DNA of 46,958 bases from Prasinococcaceae sp. CCMP 1430 (taxonomy: Eukaryota > Prasinodermophyta > Palmophyllophyceae > Prasinococcales > Prasinococcaceae): the NCBI GenBank assembly GCA_013416795.1, contig RQSC01000026.1, forward strand, positions 222,377 through 269,334. The letters run 5' to 3'. Every line of letters begins with the position of its first letter. Position 1 is the stretch's first letter. Under the pieces are notes generated by a model that did no database searches, was not told the DNA's origin, and worked only from the letters and a program-made list of their open reading frames with translations. Positions 1 to 8,283 of this stretch are shown here, one piece after another. The translations under genes were made by a program, and so were the position numbers.

Positions 1-2
1 CG

Positions 3-1483
3 ATGAGCGGCGCGGCGCTCGCCGCGCTCTTCGGCTGCTGCGACTTCGCGCGGCCGCGAGTGGCGCAGGGTGCGGCGGGAGGCGGCAAGGAGAGCGGCGG
101 CGGGGACGGCGGCGGCGGCGGCGGCGCGTGGGCGTCGTTCCCACCGCCCGGCAACGAGGGCAAGGCCGAGCACTCGAGACAGCGAGAGAGCACTCCCGGT
201 GCGCGAGACGCCTCGATGGCCCGCGCGGGGGGATCCTACGTGCGCGTCCCAAGCGACGTCGAGAGCGGCGCTGGGCATGCGGCCACGGAGGCGCCCGCTG
301 CGGCAGCGCTGCCGACTCGCACCAAGGAGACATGGGTGCTCAACAAGAGCCGCGACGAGGCTTCCGGGCGCAAGCGCATAAACCAGTACACGAAGATCAG
401 AGCGCTGGGGCAGGGGAGCTACGGCAAGGTGTGCGCTCGCCGCCCTGCTGCCGGTGGGAGCGCGCGTGCGCGTGCGCTCGGTTCGTGCGCGCGAGGGACC
501 GCACCACGGTGCTCTGACGCTTGCCCTTACCCCGCGCGCAGGTGGTCCTGTACGAGGACGAGCGAGGCGGCGTTGTGGCCGTCAAGGTGCTCGCTCGTGC
601 CAAGCTGCGGAAGGCCGTTGTGAGTGGGCACACGGCGCTCACCGACGCGATGCGCGAGGTGGCCATTATGAAACAGCTCCACTGCGATCAGGTGGTGCGC
701 CTGATCGAGGTGATCGATGATTTGCGTGAAGAGAAGCTCTACCTGGTCATGGAGTTCGCCCAGGGAGGCGTGGCGATGGAGCCCGTGCGCCGCGAGAAAG
801 CCATGAGGGAGAGCGACGCCGCGCGCCAGGTGGTCGCCGACGCGGCATCGGGCACGGCGTATCTGCACGCGCGCGGCGTATGCCACCTTGACATCGTGCG
901 TGCCGTGCTGCCTGCCTCGCCTGGCCGCGCGCGCACCGCCGCTTCGGCGCAGCTGCAAACGCGCGGCATTGGCGCGCCGGCAGACGCCGCTGACGCGCGC
1001 GCGCGCCCGCGTCTCCTGCAGAAACCCGAAAACCTGCTGATGTTTTCGGGCGGCCGCGCCAAGCTCGGCGACATGGGCGTGTCGCAGGCATTTTCGGGCG
1101 AGAACGACTCGCTGCTGCGCTCGCCAGGCACGCCCGCGTTCTTCTCGCCCGAGTGCTGCGTGGGTGGCGAGTACAGCGGCCGCGCGGCGGACTGTTGGGC
1201 GTTGGGTGTCACCATCTACTGCCTCGTCTTCGGCAGCTACCCTTTCATTGGAAACACGGAGGCAGCGACGTACGCCGCAATCCAGCGCTCGGAGCTGGTG
1301 CTACCCAGGGGCACGAGCGCGGAGCTTGAGAGCTTGCTGCGTGGCCTGCTGCACCCCGACCCGGGCAAGCGCATGTGTGCTGCCGACGCAGCGTGCCACC
1401 CCTGGCTCGGTGCGCACGCCAAGCGGGACGCGTATGCCCTCGGCGCCGCGGGCGGCCCCAGCGACGACGGCAGCCGGCCATGA
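3..1483 (+). CDS. GRIK/SnAK-CaMKK-type Ser/Thr protein kinase (3 exons)
   Basis: Predicted upstream activating kinase of the SnRK1/AMPK energy-sensing pathway, cytosolic or nuclear. Read as exons 3-428, 542-895 and 1022-1483, about 413 residues; both introns are phase 0 (gtgtgc...gcgcag and gtgcgt...ctgcag). Splicing restores GQGSYGKVVLY exactly as in plant GRIK/SnAK kinases. Visible motifs: glycine loop GQGSYG, catalytic Lys in VAVKVL, CHLDIKPENLL catalytic loop, DMG instead of DFG, SPGTPAFFSPECC activation segment, and ADCWALGVTIYCLVFGSYPF, a family hallmark. The second intron is 126 bp with no stop, so the unspliced frame also stays open. The N-terminal 110 residues are low-complexity. The first ATG is at base 3 of the window, so the true start could lie upstream. 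Family assignment is strong; GRIK versus CaMKK is less certain. Confidence 0.88.
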
Positions 1484-1772
1484 GGTCTCGTCTCGCCCGC
1501 GCCCGCTCGTGCGCAGCAGGCCCTGTAGACGAGCCGACGGGCGGGCTGCTGGCTCTGCGTGCCACCGCACGTGTGCGGACGCGCTGCTCAGTATCCAGCG
1601 CAGCCAGCGACGCGTGTGCACCCGTGCGTGCGTACCGACTATAACATATTGAAATGTAGTGTGTATCGCGAGTGTCTGCGCGCGCGCGAGCGCGCGAGCG
1701 TGCGAGGCGCGCGGGCCGATGCTAGCGCCAGCGCGCCTCCGCGTCGCCGTCCGGCGAGCCCCTCGCACGCAT
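1484..1772. other. Tail-to-tail intergenic region
   Basis: Junction between the kinase (+) and the next gene (-). It holds a short AT-rich patch (about 1637-1668) and alternating CG/GC tracts. No gene seen and no TGTAA; TGTAG occurs near 1656. Confidence 0.5.
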
Positions 1773-2354
1773 TCAGAGCTTGACGTTGACATTGAGCGAC
1801 TGCAGGTCGAAGGCCCAGCCGCCCTTGCCGGGCAATGGCGACGGCACGCCGGCGCTGGCGCTGATGCCCACTCGCGCGGGCGTGCCGGGTAGCTTGAGCG
1901 ACGCTGCAGCCGGCAGGCTCTTGCCCAGCGTGATGAGCGCGCCTGCGCCCAGTAGCTTGAGCTTGAGATCGGTGGCACTGACGTCGGGCGCGGCCAGCTT
2001 GGCCTTGCCGTCCTTGACCGTCGCGCCGAGCGAGATCTTGGCGAGGTCGCGGATCGCGACGGGGCGCGTGCGCACGCCGACGGTGCCGTCCTCCTTGGCG
2101 AAGATCCTCCCGTGCTTGGTGTTCATCCACGCCATCTTCTTGGGCGCCACCTCCACGCCGACCCGCGCCTTGTCGCCGAGCCCGAGCCCCGCGGGCGCAG
2201 CCACGCTCACACCGAGCGCGGCGACGACGGAGCGCGCGGGCGCGTACGCGTCCATGTCCACGCCGTAGCTCACCTCGCATGGCCCCACGCCGGCCGTCCG
2301 CCGCACCGACACGCGCGAGCTGCGCGGCCGCGGCAGCTCCGAGAGGACGCCCAT
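1773..2354 (-). CDS. Unrecognised 193-aa protein
   Basis: Intronless frame from ATG at 2354 to TGA at 1773. I do not recognise the family. The N-terminus is Ser/Arg-rich (MGVLSELPRPRSSRVSVRR) and could be an organelle-targeting sequence. The rest alternates hydrophobic and polar residues (ARVGVEVAPKKMAWM, VRTRPVAIRDLAKISLGA, LNVNVKL at the end), a pattern compatible with beta-strands, perhaps of a beta-barrel or lipid-binding fold; this is inference. A GRIFAKEDG segment sits mid-protein. It faces the kinase tail-to-tail; its promoter side holds a perfect inverted repeat and a TTTATAAAA box. Confidence 0.6.
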   Translation of the reverse strand: MGVLSELPRPRSSRVSVRRTAGVGPCEVSYGVDMDAYAPARSVVAALGVSVAAPAGLGLGDKARVGVEVAPKKMAWMNTKHGRIFAKEDGTVGVRTRPVAIRDLAKISLGATVKDGKAKLAAPDVSATDLKLKLLGAGALITLGKSLPAAASLKLPGTPARVGISASAGVPSPLPGKGGWAFDLQSLNVNVKL

Positions 2355-2884
2355 AGCCGCCGCCCGCCCGCCCGCGGGGAAAATCGGGGAACGCCCCGGG
2401 GAGGGGAGGGAGCGAGCGCGGGAGCGCGCGGGCGAGGGAGGGAGGGACGTGCACCGGAGCGGGCGGCCTCTGGCGCAGCCAGCTGGGGAGGGGGGACGTG
2501 CACCCGAGCGGGCGCGCTCCGGCGCACCACGCCCAGATCGGCGGATTTGACGGTCCGAGCGCGCATGACGCGCGCTCGGACCGTCAAATCCGAGGATTAT
2601 AATCAAATAGAATTTATAAAACGCGGCAATCAGTGTATTTCGACGGGATGTTCCGCGAAACAACACAGGACGGGGGAAACCGAAGGGGTTTCGGTTAGAA
2701 CCGATGCAGTTTGAGGTTTCAATGATAGGGTCCATACATTTTGGTGGTTTCCCGGTCCGGTGCGTTTCGGACGCTTTTTTTTTTTTTGCGACGTCAAAAG
2801 GGCTTCGAAAGTCAGCTCGCGGCGAGATGAATTTAAAATAAAATAAAAAACGACTTGCGCGTTGATGAGACAGGCGAATCCGCA
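2355..2884. promoter_or_regulatory. AT-rich intergenic island upstream of the 193-aa gene
   Basis: GC-rich up to about 2590, then abruptly AT-rich. Contains TTTATAAAA (2613-2621, usable as TATA box on either strand), a TGCGTTTCGG element (2761-2770) related to motifs in other promoters of this window, a 13-base T run (2775-2787) and an A/T tract at 2831-2850. No gene seen. Confidence 0.45.
2542..2592. repeat. Perfect 23-bp inverted repeat with 5-base loop
   Basis: Left arm 2542-2564 is the exact reverse complement of right arm 2570-2592, loop ATGAC. Arms begin CGGATTTGACGG. It sits about 190 bp upstream of the start codon of the 193-aa gene, at the border between GC-rich and AT-rich sequence. 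Confidence 0.95.
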
Positions 2885-3243
2885 TCAAAAGCGATGTTGG
2901 GGTGCTCGGCGGCGGCTGGGGCGCTCGGGGGGAGCTTGGGTGCCGCAGTACTTGGTGCCTTCCACCGAGAGGTCGTCCCACACGCACGAGCTATGGGACT
3001 CGAGGTTGAAAGCAGTGAAGGTGTAATTGGCGGGACCATCGATGAGGATGGTTCCGTCCTGGTTGTTGCCGTAGTTGCTCGGGTGGCCCAGCGACGTGAC
3101 CACGGCACTGAGGGCGCCTGAGCAGCCGTAGCATTCGTATTCGACGTCGCCGCTAATCTCCACGGCGTGCACAAATGGCGGCGGAGGAGGTGAAGGCGGC
3201 GGTGAGGGTGAAGGCGGCGGCGAGGGCGGCGCCGGGGGCGGCG
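2885..3243 (-). CDS. CUB-like domain fragment with Ser-Pro linker (5' end missing)
   Basis: Open frame on the minus strand ending in TGA at 2885. It starts after the single N at 3244 with a proline-rich stretch (SPSPPPSPPPPPF), typical of algal extracellular linkers, then about 95 residues with HAVEISGDVEYECYGCSG, a glycine-rich middle, and FNLESHSSCVWDDLSVEG followed by TKYCG. The Cys spacing and the WDxL...G.YCG ending resemble a CUB domain, so an extracellular or surface protein is likely. No start codon is visible. The neighbouring cyclophilin exon cannot be part of the same protein, so the N probably hides missing sequence. Confidence 0.5.
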
Positions 3244-3244
3244 N
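3244..3244. other. Single-N assembly join
   Basis: One ambiguous base between the proline-rich start of the CUB-like frame and what should be intron 1 of a cyclophilin. Exons 2 onward of the cyclophilin are absent, so this probably marks a gap of unknown length. Confidence 0.6.
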
Positions 3245-3423
3245 AACTCGTCTGCACGCGCGGAGCGCACGCGGCGCGGCGGCGCGTCAGGAACCCTCCC
3301 GGCAGCGATGTGGCGCGCGCTGCGCGCGAGGGCGACGCGGGGGCGGCGGGGGGCATGGCGGGGCCGGCGCATCCGCCGGCCCCCAGGGCGATCGCGCGCG
3401 CCTCGCGCCGCGCGGACACTCAC

Positions 3424-3616
3424 TGATCACGCGGTGGAACGAGGAGCCCTTGAAGTGCAGCGGCTTGCCGCTCACGCCCATGCCCTTCTCGCCCGTGCAC
3501 AGGCAGCGGAAGTTCTCGGCCGTCTTGGGCACGACGTCCGCGCGGAGCGTCATCTCGATGCGGCCCGCGGGCTTGCCGCCGATGCTCATGTCGAAGAACA
3601 CGACCGGGTTCGCCAT
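3424..3616 (-). CDS. Cyclophilin-type peptidyl-prolyl isomerase, first exon only
   Basis: ATG at 3616. The exon encodes [20 protein letters not shown], then [16 protein letters not shown] and [10 protein letters not shown], the textbook N-terminal third of cyclophilin A (cis-trans isomerisation of prolyl bonds). The catalytic Arg of FHRVI is present. A donor GTGAGTG follows at 3423 in phase 1. The expected next exon (FMxQGGDF..., with the rest of the active site) is not found before the N at 3244. The gene is therefore incomplete here, most simply by an assembly gap. No targeting peptide, so cytosolic. Confidence 0.9.
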
Positions 3617-3932
3617 GGCTGACTAGAAGTGGGGCGAGGTGGGCGCGGGCTGAAAGCTCGGGGTATGGGGCGGGGGGGAGGAGGGCGAGTGCGGTGTGCC
3701 GCCTGCGCGCAGCGCCTCGGCAGCGCGCGCAGGCGGCGCGCGCGCGGGCGATCGATCCCAAAATACATTCCGCTAAACTCACAAGCATCTTGTTACACAC
3801 ATATAATCGACGGATATCAATATCGTATTCCTCATTCCGAAAAAAGCGCCGATCGGCGGCGCCGGGAGAAAGGCGACGGCGCCGCGCGCGGCGCGGATGA
3901 AAGGGTTCGCGATGGAGTTGCGCATTATGGTA

Positions 3933-3942
3933 TTAGGGTTTT
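3933..3942 (-). promoter_or_regulatory. Telobox-like element TTAGGGTTTT
   Basis: Reads AAAACCCTAA on the minus strand, matching the plant telobox (AAACCCTAA). It lies about 155 bp upstream of the phosphate permease ATG. Confidence 0.45.
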
Positions 3943-4020
3943 CAATGTAGGGTCTCGTGCGTGTGGGCATCTTTGGTCCTCCGCGAGCGAATCTTCGATC
4001 TGCACGAGCGTGCACACGTG

Positions 4021-4021
<1 letters not shown>

Positions 4022-4052
<31 letters not shown>
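4022..4052. repeat. (CA)n microsatellite
   Basis: About 15 uninterrupted CA units in the 5' leader of the phosphate permease gene, ending 45 bp before its ATG. Confidence 0.95.
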
Positions 4053-4053
<1 letters not shown>

Positions 4054-4097
4054 ACGGCGCACGGCGCACGCGGCGCACACACACGGCGGCGGCCACG

Positions 4098-6424
4098 ATG
4101 GCCGTCGCGTTGACGGCGGCCTCGGAGGCGCTGTGTCCGTCGGGAGAGTGGGCCTACGTCGACCCGAGCTCGCTGCCGGGCGTGCTGTGGCCCGCGGCGG
4201 CGGTGGCGGCGGCGATGGCGTTCGGCATCGGCGCGAACGACGCCGCCAACTCGTGGGCGACGTCCGTCACACACGCGCACACGCGCACACGCGCACACGC
4301 GCACACGCGCACACGCGCACACGCGCACACGCGCACACGCGCACACGCGCACACGCGCACACGCGCACACACGCACACGCGCAGCGCTCGGCTCGAACGT
4401 CGCGGGCACCATCAAGGGCGCGACGACGCTCTCCGACCCCTCCGCCTGCTGGCGGTGCGGCACGTGCGAGTCGAAGCTGGCGGTGTTCTACACGGGCATG
4501 GCGGCCGCGCTCGCCGCCGCCGCGCTCTTCCTGCTGCTCGCCACCTTCACCAAGATGCCCGTGTCGACCACCCACGCCGTCGTGGGCGGGGTGGTGGGCA
4601 TGACCCTCGCCGGCGTTGGGCCCGGCTGCCTCAACTGGGCATGGCACGGGGGGCTCGGCGGCATCGTCGGCAGCTGGGTGATCTCGCCGGCGTTCTCGGG
4701 CGCCGTCGCATTCGTGCTCGACTGGGGGGTGAGGGAGGTGTGTGTGCGACCATGCGTGCAAGCGTGCGTGCGTGTGCCTGTGCGACGAGCGCGCCTGCGC
4801 GCGTGCCTGTGCGCGCGCGCTCATTCGACTACATCGCCATCCTCGCGTGCGCATCCTTCGTTCGCCCCCAGCTGGTCCTCAGCGCCAAGCGCCCCGACGA
4901 GCGGAGCCTACTCGCGCTGCCGTTCGCGCTCGGCGCGGAGGCCTTCATCGTGGTGCTGCTCGTGCGTGGCGCAAGAGCGCGCGACTGCAGTCAGTGCGTG
5001 TTTGCGTGTGTGTGCATGTGTGCATGTGTACATGCATGTGTGTGCATACGTGCGCGCGCTCGCGCGCGTGTCGGTGTATGTGCCGCGGCACGGATTGATT
5101 CGTGCGCACCAAATGCCGCGTCTGACGCGCACACGCGCGCGCGCGTGCGTGCGCTCCCACCCACTGCCGCGCGCGCCGACGGACGCGCCGCGGCCGCCCT
5201 CACACTTGAAGATCCTCGTCAAGGGGCAGAAGACGAAGGGATGGCGCTTCGGCGCCCAGCTCGGCGTGGCAGCCGGCGCCAGCGCGGCCACGACGGCGCT
5301 CGGCTACCTCTTCACGCGCTTTTACGTGCGGCGCCGCGTGGCGGAGGTGACCATACCCGGTTCTTTGCGAATGTGCAGCTCTCGATCCGATCACGCTGCG
5401 TGCACAACGGGGTCAAAGCGGGTGTCGCTCGACTCGGAGGCTGCGAACGGCGATGATGAGAAGTCGGACGATTTGGTGAGGCTGACGACGGCGCGCCCCG
5501 ACTCGCACGTGGCAGGCGCCGCAGACGCCGCAGACATCGAGGGTGCGAGGTCGGCGGGGGAGGTATGGTGCGCCAGTGACGACGCCGAGGGGGACGGCGC
5601 GCTCGTGCTGGAGGCGGCGGACGGCGCGTCGTCGGCGGCGACGCGCGCGGTGAGGCTGGCGCGGGCGCGGCGGGTGTTTGCCTTCGCGTTGGTCTTTGTC
5701 GCGACGCTCGAGAGCTTTGCGCACGGCGCCAACGACACGGCGAACGCCACCGCGCCGCTCTCTGCCGTGTGGGGCATCTACCACGGCGGGCGCGGCACGT
5801 GCGGCAACGCCGCGGTGCCGCTGTGGATCCTCGCGGCCGCGGGCTTCTTCGTCTTCCTCGGCGTGGTCACCTTCGGCAGGCGCGTCATCGACACCGTGGG
5901 GAGGGGCATGACGCGAGTGGACACCGCAATGGGCTTCAGGTACGGCCTCTCACCTTTCACCTGACTGAGTCTCTTGTGACTAGCATGCCACACGGCGAGG
6001 AGTAATGCTGCGGCACTGACAGTCTTGCGCGCATGCACACGCGCACACACATCATGCCCGCGCACGCATCAGCATCGAGTGCGCATCCTCGCTCACAGTG
6101 CTCCTCGCGTCCTTTCTGGGTTGGCCGGTGAGCACGACGCACTGCCAGGTAGGCGCGGTTGTTGCCGTCGGGCTGGCGCACACGCCGGAGAGCCTGCCCG
6201 TTGCCGCGGCGGGCGATGACAACATGGCCGACTCGGACCTGAATGAGGCAGCGCCCGCGGCAGGCGACGCCGACGCCTCTGGCAGGGGCGTCGCGGGCGT
6301 GCTGGGCCGCGTGCGTTGGGGTCTCGTGGGCAAGATCGGGCTGAGCTGGCTGCTCACGCTGCCCATCGCGGGCGGCGTCGCCGCGGCAATCACCGCCGCC
6401 GTCGAGCCCCTCCTGCGCTCGTGA
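4098..6424 (+). CDS. PiT-family (SLC20/PHO89-type) phosphate permease, 5 visible exons
   Basis: Membrane symporter for inorganic phosphate with Na+ or H+. Exons read: 4098-about 4265, 4385-4728, 4872-4961, 5212-5939, 6073-6424. Both PiT signatures are present: FGIGANDAANSWATS in exon 1 and AHGANDTANATAPLSA in exon 4, each followed by the matching PVSTTH motif (exon 2 KMPVSTTHAVVGG; exon 5 WPVSTTHCQVGAVV). The junction of exons 4 and 5 gives GFSIECASSLTVLLASFLG, as expected for the family. A hydrophilic acidic loop (DDEKSDDL...) separates the halves, as usual. Odd: about 25 residues normally found between the first signature and LGSNVAGTIKG are absent, exactly where an 8-bp tandem array fills the first intron, and exon phases do not match there. 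An exon has probably been lost to repeat collapse. Confidence 0.9.
4268..4384. repeat. 8-bp tandem array (ACACGCGC)n in intron 1
   Basis: About 14 copies of ACACGCGC directly after the first permease exon, ending in the acceptor GCGCAG at 4384. The array is alternating purine-pyrimidine and therefore prone to Z-DNA. It coincides with a missing stretch of the protein, suggesting assembly collapse. Confidence 0.9.
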
Positions 6425-6579
6425 AGGCCAACGTAAACACACACAGAGGTTGCACTGTACGAAATTGTCAGATTGATCAATTCACGAAATCGCACCGCGT
6501 CGAATCGCCTCAAAACGCTTTCGGGGCCATCAAAGTGAACGCGTTGCCAAAAAGCGCGTGAAACGGTCGATGTGAGGGT
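6425..6579. promoter_or_regulatory. Intergenic AT-rich promoter between permease and RimO
   Basis: A short tandem-gene spacer. Contains the TCAAAACGCT element at 6510-6519 and CCATCAAAG at about 6527-6535. No gene seen. Confidence 0.4.
6510..6519 (+). promoter_or_regulatory. Recurrent element TCAAAACGC(T)
   Basis: Variant of the TCAAAACGCATGCG element that recurs in the promoters of this window, here upstream of RimO. Confidence 0.4.
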
Positions 6580-8151
6580 TTGTGGCGTGGCACGTCAGCG
6601 TGCGCGCAGGAGGTCGTGCGGCAGGGAGGACGCCATCTCGACGATGAGCCGCGAGCGCCGCGGCGCGCGGCCGCGGCCCCGCCGGCCGGCGAGGGCGTGG
6701 CCGAGCGCGACGAAGCGGAGCGGCCCAAGGTGTCGATGGTGGCGCTCGGCTGTCCCAAGAACGTCGTGGACGCCGAGGTCATGCTGGGCGACCTCAATAG
6801 AGCGGGGTTCGACGTCGTGGAGGAGCACGAGTCCGCTGACGCCGTGGTCATCAACTCGTGCGCGTTCGTCGAGGAGGCTAAGGACGAATCGATTCAGGCC
6901 ATCCTCGAGGCGGCCCGCCTGCGCTCCGGTGGCAACCCCGACGCCAAGATCGTGGTCACCGGGTGCATGGCGCAGCGTTACGGCGAGGAGCTCGCCGCTG
7001 GCCTGCCCGAGGCGGATCTTGTCGTTGGGTTCGAGAACTACGGCCAGCTCCCCACCGCTCTCGCCGGCGCCATCGGCGGCGAGGAGATGGCGGCCGCGGC
7101 GGCGGCGGCGCCGGTCGAGCGCGTGCAGGTCGGCTCGGCCACGGTGCCCTTTCGCGAGGAGTGGGGGCGGCACCGCTTGACGCCGCGGCACACCGCCTAC
7201 CTGCGCGTGGCGGAGGGCTGCGACCACGCGTGCACCTTCTGCGCCATCCCCGGCTTCCGCGGCAAGTTCCGCTCCAAGCCGTACGCGCGCGTGGTGGACG
7301 AAGCGCAGCGGCTCGCGGCCGAGGGCGTGCGCGAGCTCAACCTGATCGCAGAGGACACCAACCAGTACGGCATGGACCTGCCGGGCGGGCACAGGCTGGC
7401 GGAGCTCCTCGCAGAGCTCGCGGAAATACCAGGTATAGAGTGGATCCGACTCCTCTACTGCTATCCAAGCTACTTCAGCGACGAGCTCATCGAGGCCATC
7501 GCGACCATCCCCCAGGTGTGCAAGTACGTGGACATACCGCTGCAGCACGCGGACAACCTCGTTCTGCTCAGCATGGCTCGCCCGCCGCAGCAGCACACTG
7601 AGAAGCTCCTCGAGAAACTTCGCGAGCGCGTGCCGGGCCTCGTGCTGCGCACCACCTTCATATCGGGCTTCCCAGGCGAGAGCGAGCAGGCGCACCGCAA
7701 CGTGGTTGAGTTCGCCGAGCGCATAGGCTTCGAGCGCATGGGCGCGTTCGCCTACAGCGAGGAGGAGGGCACGCCGGCGGCGGAGATGCCCGAGCAAATA
7801 GACGGCGAGATTCGCCAGCAGCGACGCGATGAGCTCTCGGCGCTCGCGCAGCAGATGGCGGAGGCGTACGCTGACAGCCGCGTGGGCACCGAGATCGACG
7901 TCCTCATTGACAGCGTGGGCGCGATGCCACTCATGGACGGAGAAACGGAGGAGGATGCGCTGGCGGACGGCGTGGGCGACGGCGTCGTGGCAGTGGCGCG
8001 CTCCATGAGCGAGGCGCCCGACATTGATCCAGTGATTTTCGTCGAGTCAAGTGCTGACCCGTCCGTGCCGCCTCTCGAGGCCGGCCAGCTGCGCCGCGTG
8101 CGCATCACCGGCAGGGTGGTGACAGAGCTCGAGGCCGAGCTTGTGGCATAA
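6580..8151 (+). CDS. rimO: RimO-type ribosomal protein uS12 methylthiotransferase
   Basis: Radical-SAM enzyme that adds a methylthio group to the conserved Asp of ribosomal protein S12, so it should act on plastid or mitochondrial ribosomes. Order: UPF0004 domain with three cluster Cys (ALGCPKN, NSCAFVEEAKDE, TGCMAQRYGEEL), radical-SAM core CDHACTFCAIPGFRGKFRS, RTTFISGFPGES, and a C-terminal TRAM region with VARSMSEAPDIDPVIFVE, which is closer to RimO than to MiaB. Intronless. Homology starts near 6727. No ATG is in frame before 6736 except non-ATG codons; the nearest upstream ATG (6644, MSRERRGARPRPRRPA, Arg-rich like a transit peptide) is in another frame. A small frameshift error or a missed 5' exon is likely, so the start given is only the open-frame limit. 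Confidence 0.9.
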   Translation: MWRGTSACAQEVVRQGGRHLDDEPRAPRRAAAAPPAGEGVAERDEAERPKVSMVALGCPKNVVDAEVMLGDLNRAGFDVVEEHESADAVVINSCAFVEEAKDESIQAILEAARLRSGGNPDAKIVVTGCMAQRYGEELAAGLPEADLVVGFENYGQLPTALAGAIGGEEMAAAAAAAPVERVQVGSATVPFREEWGRHRLTPRHTAYLRVAEGCDHACTFCAIPGFRGKFRSKPYARVVDEAQRLAAEGVRELNLIAEDTNQYGMDLPGGHRLAELLAELAEIPGIEWIRLLYCYPSYFSDELIEAIATIPQVCKYVDIPLQHADNLVLLSMARPPQQHTEKLLEKLRERVPGLVLRTTFISGFPGESEQAHRNVVEFAERIGFERMGAFAYSEEEGTPAAEMPEQIDGEIRQQRRDELSALAQQMAEAYADSRVGTEIDVLIDSVGAMPLMDGETEEDALADGVGDGVVAVARSMSEAPDIDPVIFVESSADPSVPPLEAGQLRRVRITGRVVTELEAELVA

Positions 8152-8283
8152 TTTCAGTAGCTGTACATTGAAGGAGGCGCGCAAGATGTGATAGTAAAGC
8201 CTGCGTGGACCACACTGACCAAGGGCCAGAGGAGCTCGGAGAATCCTGCGCTGCCGATGAAAGGGTAGGGCGCGCCTTTGAAG

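Larger units (their letters stand above)
3617..4097. promoter_or_regulatory. Divergent promoter, cyclophilin / phosphate permease
   Basis: Head-to-head interval with an AT-rich core (about 3760-3960). Contains a telobox and a dinucleotide repeat (both listed separately). No coding sequence seen. Confidence 0.5.

Noticed and set aside
2625-2860. Transposon or retroelement remnant in the AT-rich island
   Set aside because: No coding remnants, terminal repeats or target-site duplication seen; the 23-bp palindrome is isolated.
4268-4384. CRISPR-like array
   Set aside because: Direct 8-bp units without spacers, inside an intron of a eukaryotic gene.
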